This document shows, piece by piece, positions 27,029-35,318 of a DNA stretch of 64,000 bases. Every line of letters starts with the position of its first letter. The stretch's first letter is position 1. The stretch is from Tardiphaga sp. 709 (GTDB lineage: Bacteria > Pseudomonadota > Alphaproteobacteria > Rhizobiales > Xanthobacteraceae): the NCBI RefSeq assembly GCF_032401055.1, contig NZ_CP135529.1:4710501-4774500 (forward strand). Reading direction: 5' to 3'. The notes beneath the pieces were generated by a model, which ran no database searches, was not told where the DNA came from, and worked only from the letters and a program-made list of their open reading frames with translations. The translations under genes were made by a program, and so were the position numbers.

Positions 27029-27900
27029 ACGGTGCGCTCCTCGGGGCGGCCGAGCATGCCCTGCGGCCGAAACAGAATGATCGCGATTAACAGAACCAAT
27101 GGCACGGCGGCGCGATACTGGGTGGAGACATAGGCGGCTGACAGATTGTCGACGACGCCGATCAGCAGGCCGCCAGCTATGGCGCCGCGGACCTGGTTGA
27201 AGCCGCCGACAATGGCGGCGATGAACGCTGCTTGGCCGAGCACTTCGCCGTTGGAGAATTTAGCGAGATAGATCGGTGTGATGAGAAGCGAGGCCAGCGC
27301 GACCAGAAACGCGTTGATCAGGAACGTCAGCAGGATCATGCGTTCAACGGGCACGCCGATGATGCGCGCGACCGTCGGGTTCTGCGCGGCAGCCTGCATC
27401 TGGTGACCGATGGAGGTGCGGTTCAGCAGCGTTGTCAGGCCGAGCACGGCGAGGATCGCCAGCACCAGCACGCCAATGCTCTGCAGGGCGACGACGCGGC
27501 CGAAAATCGTGATGTCACCGCCGGGGATGATCGATGGAAATGGCGAGGCTTCGGCGCTCCAGAATTGCTTGGCGGCTTCTTTGATGCCGATGGCCAGGGC
27601 CATGGTCGCAATCGCCAGCGGCAGTACGCCATGGCGCAGCATCGGATCGACCAGCAGCATCTTGAAGCCGAGGCCCAACAGCAGCAGCGACAGCGCGATG
27701 CCGATCAGGATCGCCAGCCAGAACGGTGCGCCAGCATGCATCACCGCCAGCATCAGGAAGGCCGGCAGCATGACGAATTCGCCCTGCGCGAAATTGATGG
27801 TCTGCGAGGTCTGCCACAGCAGCGTGAAGCCGACGGCGACGATCGCGTAGATCGCCCCGGTGGCAAGACCTGCGATGAGGAGATCGAGAAGGTTGGACAT
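27025..27900 (-). CDS. Branched-chain-type ABC transporter permease (LivH-like)
   Basis: A 291-residue inner-membrane permease from the ATG at 27900. It has the LivH pattern GLATGAIYAIVAVGFTLLW, then NFAQGEFVMLPAF, and a C-terminal IVGGFNQVRGAIAGGLLIG loop. About eight membrane spans. It is separated from the binding-protein gene by a 127-base palindromic repeat. Confidence 0.9.
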   Translation of the reverse strand: MSNLLDLLIAGLATGAIYAIVAVGFTLLWQTSQTINFAQGEFVMLPAFLMLAVMHAGAPFWLAILIGIALSLLLLGLGFKMLLVDPMLRHGVLPLAIATMALAIGIKEAAKQFWSAEASPFPSIIPGGDITIFGRVVALQSIGVLVLAILAVLGLTTLLNRTSIGHQMQAAAQNPTVARIIGVPVERMILLTFLINAFLVALASLLITPIYLAKFSNGEVLGQAAFIAAIVGGFNQVRGAIAGGLLIGVVDNLSAAYVSTQYRAAVPLVLLIAIILFRPQGMLGRPEERTV

Positions 27901-27942
27901 GTGGTTCTCCAAATGGCCGGCAGCTAAAGCACCGGCCGCGCG

Positions 27943-28069
27943 CTCCCTCGCCCCGCTTGCGGGGAGAGGGCTGGGGTGAGGGGCTCTTGCGAGTGAAACA
28001 CTCGCTCCCCCTCACCCGAAGCCTCGCTTCCGCTCGGCTCCGACCTCTCCCCGCAAGCGGGGAGAGGTT
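27943..28069. repeat. Palindromic intergenic repeat between binding-protein and permease genes
   Basis: CCCTCGCCCCGCTTGCGGGG at the left and CCCCGCAAGCGGGGAGAGG at the right are inverted copies, with CCCCAGCC/GGTGAGGGG-type arms between. Each end is itself a small hairpin. The same block occurs at 50605-50655 between phnD and phnE. The element fills the 183-base gap between the livK-like and livH-like genes. Confidence 0.75.
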
Positions 28070-28083
28070 AAGTACGCGAGGCC

Positions 28084-29226
28084 TCAGTTGCCGAGCTTTG
28101 GCAGCACCTGCTTGACGACCTGCTTGCCCTCGACGATCTCGACGAGGAAACCCTGTCTGTCGATGTCGCCATTGGCGTCGAAGGTCGCGTCCATCAGGAT
28201 GCCCGGCTCCTTGGCGGCGGTGATGGTGAAGCCGTGCAGCGCGTCGGCGAAGCCTTTGGAATCGACCTTGCCCATTTTCTCGGTGGTGGCCTTGATCATG
28301 TAGATCGCGAGCCAGCCCTTGAGGCCGTTATGGTCTGGGACGTAGTTGTACTTCTTCACGAACTTGTCGCGGAACGCCTTGATCAGTTCGACCGGCGCGT
28401 CGGTGGTGAGGCCGACATGGCCGCGCGCGCCATTGGCGGCGTCGCCGGCGAGTTCGACGACCTTCTGTCCGACCAGCGTGGTTTCGCCGACCAGCGGCAC
28501 AGTGATGCCCTGGCGCTTCAGCTCCTTGAGTATGCGCGCGCTCTCTTCTTCGTTGACGTAAACGAAGACTGCATCCGGCGCCGCCGACTTGATCTTGCTG
28601 ACATCGGCCGCGAAGTCGGCTTGGCCGGCTTCGGTGGAGAGATCCGCCGCGACCTTGATATTGTACTTGGCGAATTCCTTGCTGATGGAATCGCGCCCGC
28701 CTTTGCCGAAGTCGTTGTTGACCCAGACGATGGCGACAGACTTCGCTTTCAGTTCGTCATTGATGTATTTGGCGACCTTGGGCATCGACGACTGCTGGCC
28801 GAACGAGGTGCGGAACAGAAACTTGTTACCGGCCTGCGTCAGTTCGGCGGCTTCGCCGCCCATGATCTGCGCGATGCCGGCTTCGGCGGCGAGCGGCGCG
28901 GTGACCTTCACCGAGCCGGAATAGCCGGGCCCGAGCAGCACATAAGGCTCGGCGTCCAGTGCCTTCTGAACCTGGGCGCGGGCGACACCGGGGTTCGACT
29001 GTGAGTCTGCGTGGGTCACTTCCAGCTTGCGGCCGAGCACGCCGCCCTTGGAGTTGATCTCCTCGATCGCGAGATCGATGCCGTTCTTCCAGTTGGTGCC
29101 GACGGTGGCGCCGCCGCCCGAGAGCTCGGCGACATTGGCGAGTTTAATAGGGGCTCCGGACTGCGCGACGGCAGCACCGGTCAATACAGTTGCGAGCAGG
29201 GCGCTCGCCAAAAACACTGGCTTCAT
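28084..29226 (-). CDS. ABC transporter periplasmic substrate-binding protein (LivK type)
   Basis: A 380-residue periplasmic type I binding protein. A signal peptide (1-21, ending AAVAQ) precedes the ligand fold with AELSGGGATVGTNWKNGIDL. The ATG at 29226 has AGGAGG seven bases upstream. This family binds amino acids, short-chain amides or aromatic acids. The neighbouring dehydrogenase and dehydroshikimate dehydratase suggest quinate, shikimate or a related hydroaromatic ligand. That ligand is inferred, not read from residues. Confidence 0.9.
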   Translation of the reverse strand: MKPVFLASALLATVLTGAAVAQSGAPIKLANVAELSGGGATVGTNWKNGIDLAIEEINSKGGVLGRKLEVTHADSQSNPGVARAQVQKALDAEPYVLLGPGYSGSVKVTAPLAAEAGIAQIMGGEAAELTQAGNKFLFRTSFGQQSSMPKVAKYINDELKAKSVAIVWVNNDFGKGGRDSISKEFAKYNIKVAADLSTEAGQADFAADVSKIKSAAPDAVFVYVNEEESARILKELKRQGITVPLVGETTLVGQKVVELAGDAANGARGHVGLTTDAPVELIKAFRDKFVKKYNYVPDHNGLKGWLAIYMIKATTEKMGKVDSKGFADALHGFTITAAKEPGILMDATFDANGDIDRQGFLVEIVEGKQVVKQVLPKLGN

Positions 29227-29287
29227 GGAATCCTCCTGTTGCTAATTGTTGTGGTTATCGATGCGGCCTTATGAGCGGCCGCTTCAT

Positions 29288-30178
29288 TCAGGCTGCGTTT
29301 GGTGTCGGGTACCTTTTGACCATGACGGCGTCGAAAGCAATTCCCATTTCGGTCGGTGAAGGCGCAAATCCTGTAAACAACTCAAAGGCATCTGCGGCTT
29401 GGTAGATCGCCAGGTCGCGGCCGGTCATGACCGGCGCGCCTTTGGCCTTGGCCGCGTTGAGCAGCGGCGTCCACAGCGGGGAATACACCGCATCCGCAAC
29501 CCACGCTTCCGCATGCAGCAGCGCATCGGGCACCGGCGTGCCGCGATTGGGCAACATGCCGATGGGTGTGCCGTTGACGATGCCGACTGCACCGCGAACC
29601 GCGTCATCGACGCTGTCCGCCACGCGGATGCTTTGCCTGTTTTGGAGCAGGGAAACGAGATGCCGGGCCTTGGCCGTGTCCGTATCGAAAATCCGGATCT
29701 CCGAAACGCCGAGATCAGCCAATGCAAAGGCGATGGCCTTGCCGACGCCGCCGGTGCCGATGACCGCGACCGGGCCGTGGTTGGAATTGGCGACCAGTTG
29801 CCTGGCGGCCCTTGCAAAGCCCGTGGTGTCGGTGTTGTGGCCAGTCAGTCTGCCGTCGCGGACCACAACGGTGTTGACGGCGCCGATGGCTTTGGCCCCC
29901 GAGGACAGATCGTCGAGCAGATCGACCACGGCTTCCTTATAGGGGAAGGTCACGTTTATGCCGGCAAAACCGAGGCGACGGACGCCGTCCAGAATGGCGC
30001 GCAATCCGCTGCGGTCGGCACCGGCGATCTCGATCAGCTGATAGTAACAGCGTGCACCCATGGCGTCGGCGGCCCGCTCATGCATCGCCGGCGACGCCGA
30101 ATGCGCGATCGGGGCACCAAGCAGGCCGGTAAGGAAGCGTTGGCCCGTCGCCGGGGTATGGGGCGTCGCAGAGGTCAT
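29288..30178 (-). CDS. Shikimate/quinate dehydrogenase family protein (AroE-like)
   Basis: A 296-residue member of the shikimate dehydrogenase family. The substrate domain has SxSPAMH (28-34 region) and NVTFPYKE, with the catalytic Lys and the N-T-D-TTGF Asp motif. The NAD(P) fold has GTGGVGKA. The adenine-ribose loop reads FDTDTAKA, with an Asp rather than an Arg pair, which favours NAD and a catabolic quinate/shikimate role over the NADP-linked biosynthetic AroE. It lies 61 bases before the binding-protein gene and shares the operon with quiC, which would use its product. Confidence 0.85.
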   Translation of the reverse strand: MTSATPHTPATGQRFLTGLLGAPIAHSASPAMHERAADAMGARCYYQLIEIAGADRSGLRAILDGVRRLGFAGINVTFPYKEAVVDLLDDLSSGAKAIGAVNTVVVRDGRLTGHNTDTTGFARAARQLVANSNHGPVAVIGTGGVGKAIAFALADLGVSEIRIFDTDTAKARHLVSLLQNRQSIRVADSVDDAVRGAVGIVNGTPIGMLPNRGTPVPDALLHAEAWVADAVYSPLWTPLLNAAKAKGAPVMTGRDLAIYQAADAFELFTGFAPSPTEMGIAFDAVMVKRYPTPNAA

Positions 30179-30242
30179 GATCGAAGGTCACTGTCAGCCG
30201 GTCATCGGAAAACTGAAAGAAAGATAGCGCGGCGGCGATCTA

Positions 30243-30284
30243 ACACAATTACCCTGTTATACAACAAACATAACATGATGTTAT
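30243..30284. promoter_or_regulatory. Cluster of ATAACA/TGTTAT repeats, candidate LysR operator
   Basis: ATAACAT-G-ATGTTAT at 30270-30284 is a perfect 15-base palindrome covering the stop codon of the LysR gene. Next to it, on the minus strand, come TTATGTTTGTTGTATAA and a further TGTTA. The cluster lies directly before the dehydrogenase gene (start 30178) and is the only repeated motif in this 102-base gap, so it is a good candidate site for the upstream LysR protein. Confidence 0.5.
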
Positions 30285-31219
30285 TTTTTACGGACGCGCG
30301 AGGCCGGCTTTGCTGCGGCAATTTTGTGAGAGCCGACTGCGCGCATCTCGGTGCGCAGGCAGTCGATGAAATGCTCGATATGCAGCGACAGCGGCGCGCC
30401 GCGTTTCACGGCGACATAGGTATCGAACCGGGTGGGTTCGACGATGCGGATCACCTCGACGCCAGGATAGCCGCCATGGGCCACCGTGAACTGGTCGATG
30501 ACCGCGATGCCCAACCCTGCCTTCACCAGGGCACAGACCGTGGTGCCAAATCTCGCCCGGATGGTGATGTCGTATTTGAGTTTATTGCGGGCGAAAATCT
30601 CCGCCATGATCCGACCGTAGGGATCGTTGGGGTCGATGCCGATGAGGGGATACCGGATGATCTCCTTGGCCGACACCTGCTTGCGACCTGCGAGTTCGTG
30701 TCCCTCTGGCACGATGCAGAACAATTCGCCGGACGCCAGCGGCATGAAGTCGAGCCCGGGATGTTCGAGCCGATAGCTCATGGCGACGCAGTCGCCGCGA
30801 CCGAGCAGCAGATAGTCGATGGCCTCCTCAAGCTTGAGAATGTTGATGTCGATCCGCAGGCCGGGATAACGACGCCGCACCTGCTCGATGGCGCGTGGCA
30901 CCATCACCTGCGAGATACTGGGAACCGACCCGATGCGCAATTCCGACAGCGTTCCGTGGCCGATCTTCGAGATGATCTCGGTGAGATCGTCGACTTTCTT
31001 GTAGACACCGTTGATCTGCTCGAAAATATTCTGCGCTTCAGGCGTCGGGAAGTAGCGTCCGTTCTGGCGCTGGAAGAAGCGGATGCCGAGCGACTTCTCG
31101 GTGTATTTGACCAGGCGGCTGATGCCGGGCGCGGACACATTCAGGAGTTTGGCAGCGCCGCCAATGGTGCCCGTCACCATGACGGCGCGGATCACTTCAA
31201 CCTGGCGTAACGTCATCAT
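30281..31219 (-). CDS. LysR family transcriptional regulator
   Basis: About 312 residues from the ATG at 31219 (31216 equivalent). A LysR helix-turn-helix spans about 5-65 (LRQVEVIRAVMVTGTIGGAA and RLVKYTEKSLGIRFFQR), followed by an effector domain with the CALVKAGLGIAVID pocket region. The ORF is open to 31354, but the extra segment is Cys/Arg-rich and unlike a LysR start. It lies upstream of, and on the same strand as, the dehydrogenase-transporter-quiC operon and probably controls it in response to an aromatic or hydroaromatic ligand. No divergent target is adjacent; the glycosyltransferase on the other side is unrelated. Confidence 0.85.
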   Translation of the reverse strand: MMTLRQVEVIRAVMVTGTIGGAAKLLNVSAPGISRLVKYTEKSLGIRFFQRQNGRYFPTPEAQNIFEQINGVYKKVDDLTEIISKIGHGTLSELRIGSVPSISQVMVPRAIEQVRRRYPGLRIDINILKLEEAIDYLLLGRGDCVAMSYRLEHPGLDFMPLASGELFCIVPEGHELAGRKQVSAKEIIRYPLIGIDPNDPYGRIMAEIFARNKLKYDITIRARFGTTVCALVKAGLGIAVIDQFTVAHGGYPGVEVIRIVEPTRFDTYVAVKRGAPLSLHIEHFIDCLRTEMRAVGSHKIAAAKPASRVRKK

Positions 31220-31484
31220 GCGCAAAAAACTCTCGTTATCCTGAATGGCGCGGATGGTGCGCCAGAATGCGCGCTCTTCTGCCCTGGATGGACATGGTGC
31301 CGACCGCGTCCTGCGACCCGGGTAGCATTTTCCGCAGAGGTTATCAGAACACATCTGAATTGATTCAATTTTTACCGACAGTTCGCAATCGAATTAACGC
31401 AAGTTGTAGGAGTGGATTGTAGAAGGGGCGCATTGGTCTATTTTCAGGTCAGCCCACATTCGTCGTTTCCGCCGCTGAGGTCCT

Positions 31485-32696
31485 ATGCGCGTCGCTGTCG
31501 TCCACGATTGGCTCTATACGCTGGGCGGTGCCGAGCAGGTGCTGCGCGAGATATTGCAGTGCTATCCGGAAGCGGACGTGTTCACGCTGTTCGATGTACT
31601 GACGCCGGAAGATCGCGCCAAGATTGGCTTCAAGAAAGCGCGTACCAGCTTCCTGCAAAAGATGCCGTTCATCCGCAAACGTCATCGGACATATTTGCCG
31701 CTCATGCCGATCGCGATCGAGCAGTTCGATCTGTCGGGCTACGACCTGGTTATTTCCAGCAGTTATGCGGTGGCCAAGGGCGTGATCACCGGCCCGAACC
31801 AGCTTCACGTGTCCTATGTGCATTCGCCGATGCGTTATGCGTGGGATCTGCAGCACGCTTATCTGAATGAAAGCGGCTACACCGCTGGCATCAAGAGCGC
31901 GTTGGCGCGGGCGCTGCTGCACCGGATCCGGATCTGGGACGTGCGCACGGCGCATGGACCGGATGCCATGCTGGCGAATTCCAATTTCGTCGCCAAGCGG
32001 ATCAAGAAGGTCTATGGCCGCGACGCCAAGGTCATCTATCCGCCGGTGACCATGTCGAAGCTGCCGGCTGATCTGCCTACCGGGGACCACTTCCTCGCGG
32101 CAAGTCGTCTGGTGCCCTACAAGAAGATCGAAGCCGTGATCCAGGCCTTCGCCGAACTGCCGGATCAGAAGCTGATCGTTGCAGGCGACGGCCCAGATGC
32201 GGAGCGGTTGAAGGCAATCGCCGGCCCGAACGTGACATTTGTCGGCTTCGTCAGTGATGAGAAGTTGCGCGAATTGATGGCGACGGCGCGTGCCTTCGTC
32301 TTTGCGGCCGAGGAAGACTTCGGGATCATCGTAGTCGAAGCTGAGTCCGAGGGTGCGCCGGTTCTGGCGTTCGGCCGCGGCGGTGCGCGCGAGACGGTCT
32401 CTGCCTCTCCCGAATTGCGCACCGGCATGTTTTTCGATTCCAACGAGCCGAAAGCTATTGCGGAATGCGTCCGTGCCTTCGTGGCGAATGAACACTCGTT
32501 TTCGCGTGCCGATTGCCGCATGCAAGCCGAGAAATTCTCGGCCGAGCGTTTCCGCAACGAACTGATGTCGTTCGTGAACGATCACATGCGGACATTCAGC
32601 GGTGAGCGGCGGCGCAATCGCGATGGCAGTTCGCCGGATGCGGCGGGCTTCAAGCGGCGCTGGAGCGATGCCAAGGATTCCGCCCGAAGCGAATAG
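31485..32696 (+). CDS. Glycosyltransferase family 4 protein
   Basis: A 403-residue GT-B fold enzyme. The N-terminal domain has VVHDWLYTLGGAEQVL with the GGAE loop, and a S-YVHSPMRYAWD motif. The C-terminal donor domain has ASRLVPYKKIEAVI, VAGDGPDAERL, and the EEDFGIIVVEAESEG motif with the paired glutamates. It likely transfers a sugar during surface polysaccharide synthesis, and the acceptor is unknown. It stands alone here, with no polysaccharide cluster around it. The C-terminal 40 residues are basic and divergent. Confidence 0.88.
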   Translation: MRVAVVHDWLYTLGGAEQVLREILQCYPEADVFTLFDVLTPEDRAKIGFKKARTSFLQKMPFIRKRHRTYLPLMPIAIEQFDLSGYDLVISSSYAVAKGVITGPNQLHVSYVHSPMRYAWDLQHAYLNESGYTAGIKSALARALLHRIRIWDVRTAHGPDAMLANSNFVAKRIKKVYGRDAKVIYPPVTMSKLPADLPTGDHFLAASRLVPYKKIEAVIQAFAELPDQKLIVAGDGPDAERLKAIAGPNVTFVGFVSDEKLRELMATARAFVFAAEEDFGIIVVEAESEGAPVLAFGRGGARETVSASPELRTGMFFDSNEPKAIAECVRAFVANEHSFSRADCRMQAEKFSAERFRNELMSFVNDHMRTFSGERRRNRDGSSPDAAGFKRRWSDAKDSARSE

Positions 32697-32706
32697 GCAT
32701 CTGCCG

Positions 32707-33129
32707 TTACGATGACGCCCGCGACCCCGGCCCTTTGTAATCCGGAAACCGCGACAGCATGGCGGTCTTCAGGAACTTGAAGTGCGAGATGCTGACAGCA
32801 AGGTCGCGCAACCGGCGCTGGCCGTTTGAAATTTCGGTCTCGAACAGGTCCAGGTGATCGCTGTCGAGCTTCTCCCGCGTAAGATACTCGTCGTCCCCAT
32901 TGCCGAAGGTCACAGCCGCGCGCGCCAGCACATCGTCAACGCGCCGGGTGAGGCCGGCCTGTTCGGCTTCGGCATTGCTGAGCGCGCTATCGAGGGCCGA
33001 AAGGACGTAATCCAGCCGCTCGCGATCAGTTTCGGCATCGCGCTCGGCCGAACGCGCCCTGAACTCACGCTCGCCGACAAGGCTGCGAAGATAGTTCTGG
33101 GCACGAGCCCGCAGGAACATCTGGAACAT
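32707..33129 (-). CDS. Hypothetical helical protein
   Basis: A 140-residue, charged, cysteine-free protein predicted to be mostly helical, with coiled-coil-like stretches near 30-75 and 95-115. No membrane segment, signal or domain is recognised. Two ATGs (33129 and 33120) are possible, and neither has a clear ribosome site. It is convergent with the glycosyltransferase gene, ten bases away. Codon use matches the core genome, so it is probably a real lineage-specific gene. Confidence 0.6.
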   Translation of the reverse strand: MFQMFLRARAQNYLRSLVGEREFRARSAERDAETDRERLDYVLSALDSALSNAEAEQAGLTRRVDDVLARAAVTFGNGDDEYLTREKLDSDHLDLFETEISNGQRRLRDLAVSISHFKFLKTAMLSRFPDYKGPGSRASS

Positions 33130-33224
33130 GCCGTATCCGGTCCAAGGGCGCGCGGCGGTATGCCGCGCAATGGCGCAGCTTGGCCGATTATGGTGATCAA
33201 TCGGTTAAGAAATCGGATACGTGA

Positions 33225-33905
33225 TCAGGCAGGCTTGCAGAACATCGCGATCGCCAACTCGATCCGCGTGTTGAGCATGCGCCGGTTGAGACGATAGCTG
33301 TTATCCGCCATCAGCCTGAAATGATCATTGGCGAACACGATTCCGAGCAGCATTTCGGACACCTGCTTGATGGGCTGATCGCGTAGCTCGGACCGGAGTG
33401 TCACGCGCTTAAGGGCCTCGACCACGTCCCGGGCGCCCAGTTCGAAGATGACCTCGGCGAAGATACCGGCGATATCCGGGGAGAGCAGGCGTTCGCTGAT
33501 GATCAGCCGATGCAGCGCGATCTCGTCGGGCGCCAGCGCTATATCGACAATGCGCTTCAGAGATAGCCTCAACTGGTCGATCGGCGTGCCTTTGGCTTCC
33601 GCGTGACCGAAGCGGACTTGCGGCAGGCTTCGCAGCAGCATGGCGCGGAACAGCTCGCTCTTGCTGGCGAACATCTTGTAGAGCGTTTTCTTCGACATCC
33701 CGGCCGCACCGGCGATGTCATCCATGGTGGTCGCCGCGAAGCCCTTCAACGTGAAGGTGGCTTTGGCCACCGTGAGCAGATGCTCGGTGCGTTCGTCGGA
33801 CGGTGGAGCCGAAGCGGCTGAGGCGGCAGCGTTCACTATAGGCGGACGCGTTGCCTGCGACAAAGTGCCATCGCGATTCTTCCTCGCACTTGCTGGTGCA
33901 ACCAT
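33225..33905 (-). CDS. TetR/AcrR family regulator of the adjacent RND pump
   Basis: A 226-residue repressor. A 40-residue Ala/Pro-rich extension precedes the TetR helix-turn-helix (about 45-90) with FAATTMDDIAGAAGMSKKTLYKMF. The C-terminal ligand domain resembles the AcrR C-terminal type. It is divergent from the efflux adaptor gene across a 196-base gap that holds two tandem GGAAAC palindromes. It most likely represses the pump and itself until a toxic ligand binds. Confidence 0.88.
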   Translation of the reverse strand: MVAPASARKNRDGTLSQATRPPIVNAAASAASAPPSDERTEHLLTVAKATFTLKGFAATTMDDIAGAAGMSKKTLYKMFASKSELFRAMLLRSLPQVRFGHAEAKGTPIDQLRLSLKRIVDIALAPDEIALHRLIISERLLSPDIAGIFAEVIFELGARDVVEALKRVTLRSELRDQPIKQVSEMLLGIVFANDHFRLMADNSYRLNRRMLNTRIELAIAMFCKPA

Positions 33906-33990
33906 TGCGCATCGATTCCGTTAATGGAGGCCGTCTCACAAACGCTTGAGCAGCGACTTCCCCCGCAGTATAGCACTTGACTTGCCGAAA

Positions 33991-34031
33991 GGAAACTACC
34001 AAGTTTCCTGCATGGAAACCGAAGAGTTTCC
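33991..34031. promoter_or_regulatory. Two tandem palindromic operators for the TetR regulator
   Basis: GGAAACTACCAAGTTTCC (33991-34008) is a perfect palindrome with seven-base arms. GGAAAC-CGAAGA-GTTTCC (34014-34031) has the same half-site with six-base arms. Their centres are 23 bases apart, about two helical turns. They lie between the divergent tetR and RND adaptor genes, which supports starting the adaptor at 34102 rather than at 33946. Confidence 0.7.
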
Positions 34032-34101
34032 ACATATTTCCAACGGCGACGTCGTCCGCGATTTGCGCGGATGCCGGACGCCGTTTTGTATTGGTGAACT
34101 G

Positions 34102-35313
34102 ATGATGAGCCTTGGATTTGCGCGCCCTTTCGCCCTGGTTGGCTTGTTGGCGCTCACGGGATGTGGCGAGGCGAAGAAGGAAGCTGCGGCTCCGCCGGCG
34201 CCTGAAGTTGGTGTTCTGGTTCTGAAGACACGGGAGGCGCCGGTCTCCACGATGCTTCCCGGCCGGGTCAATGCCTACCAGGTCTCGGAAGTGCGTCCGC
34301 AGGTTACGGGAATCCTGCAGAAGCGAAACTTTGTCGAAGGTTCGGAAGTGAAGGTCGGCGATCTTCTCTACGAGATCGACCCGGTTCAATATCAGGCTGC
34401 GCTCGAAAGCGCGGAGGCTGCGGTTCTGAAGGCGCAGGCCAATCTCGTAAGTGTGCGGCTTAAGGCCGAGCGCAAGACACAGTTGCTCAAGACCAATGCG
34501 GCCAGCCAGCAGGATGTCGATGATGCCGTCGCCACCTTCAAGCAGGGCGAAGCCGATCTCAAGGCTGCTGAGGCCAATCGCGATACCGCGGCAATCGCGC
34601 TTGACCGCACCAAGGTGACCGCCTCGATCTCAGGCCGCATTGGAAAGTCGTCGATCACGCCGGGTGCTTTGGTGACCGCGAGCCAGGCCAGTGCGCTGAC
34701 CACGATCCAGCAACTCGATCCGATCTATGTGGATCTCGATCAATCGACCTCGGAAATGGAGCGGCTGCGCTCTCAGATTCAGAACGGCCGGTTGAAGCAG
34801 CCGGACGGCCGTGTCCAGATCGAGCTGTTGCTGGAGAACGGCAAAACCTATGATCAGAAAGGCAAATACAGCTTCACCGATTCCAGCGTGAACGAGGCGA
34901 CAGGCTCGGTCAGCACCCGCGCCATCTTCGCAAATCCAAACCGGGCGCTATTGCCTGGCATGTATGTGCGTGCGCGCGTTGTGGCCGGTGTCGATCCCAC
35001 CGCGATCATGATCCCGCAGCGTGCGGTGTCGCGCAATCCGCTCGGGCAAGCGACCGCCATGTTCGTCGACAAGGACGGCAAGGTCGAACAGCGCATTATC
35101 GAAGTCGCTCAGGCGATCGGCAACAACTGGCTTGTCGAGCGCGGCGTTGCATCGGGCGATCGCGTGATCATCGACGGATTGCAGAAGGTCAAGCCGGGCG
35201 CCAATGCCCGGACTGTCGAGGTGACCGTCGATCCCGCCACCGGCCTGACCCTCAATCCCGCCAAGCAGGCTGATGCAGGTGCCGACGCTGCGCCCGCGGA
35301 CCGCAAGGAATAA
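34102..35313 (+). CDS. RND efflux periplasmic adaptor lipoprotein
   Basis: About 403 residues from the ATG at 34102 (34105 equivalent). A lipoprotein signal ends LLALTGC, so the mature protein is anchored at its Cys. The AcrA/MexA architecture follows: a barrel-sandwich domain split by a helical hairpin (about 90-160), with lipoyl half-motifs [20 protein letters not shown] and [13 protein letters not shown], and a beta-barrel with [16 protein letters not shown]. It links the inner-membrane pump encoded five bases downstream to an outer-membrane channel that is not encoded nearby. Confidence 0.92.
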   Translation: MMSLGFARPFALVGLLALTGCGEAKKEAAAPPAPEVGVLVLKTREAPVSTMLPGRVNAYQVSEVRPQVTGILQKRNFVEGSEVKVGDLLYEIDPVQYQAALESAEAAVLKAQANLVSVRLKAERKTQLLKTNAASQQDVDDAVATFKQGEADLKAAEANRDTAAIALDRTKVTASISGRIGKSSITPGALVTASQASALTTIQQLDPIYVDLDQSTSEMERLRSQIQNGRLKQPDGRVQIELLLENGKTYDQKGKYSFTDSSVNEATGSVSTRAIFANPNRALLPGMYVRARVVAGVDPTAIMIPQRAVSRNPLGQATAMFVDKDGKVEQRIIEVAQAIGNNWLVERGVASGDRVIIDGLQKVKPGANARTVEVTVDPATGLTLNPAKQADAGADAAPADRKE

Positions 35314-35318
35314 CGGGC

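Noticed and set aside
29399-31210. 603-codon open frame antisense to the AroE-like and lysR genes
   Set aside because: The reading mirrors two recognised genes and the gap between them; the protein is low-complexity with no recognisable family.
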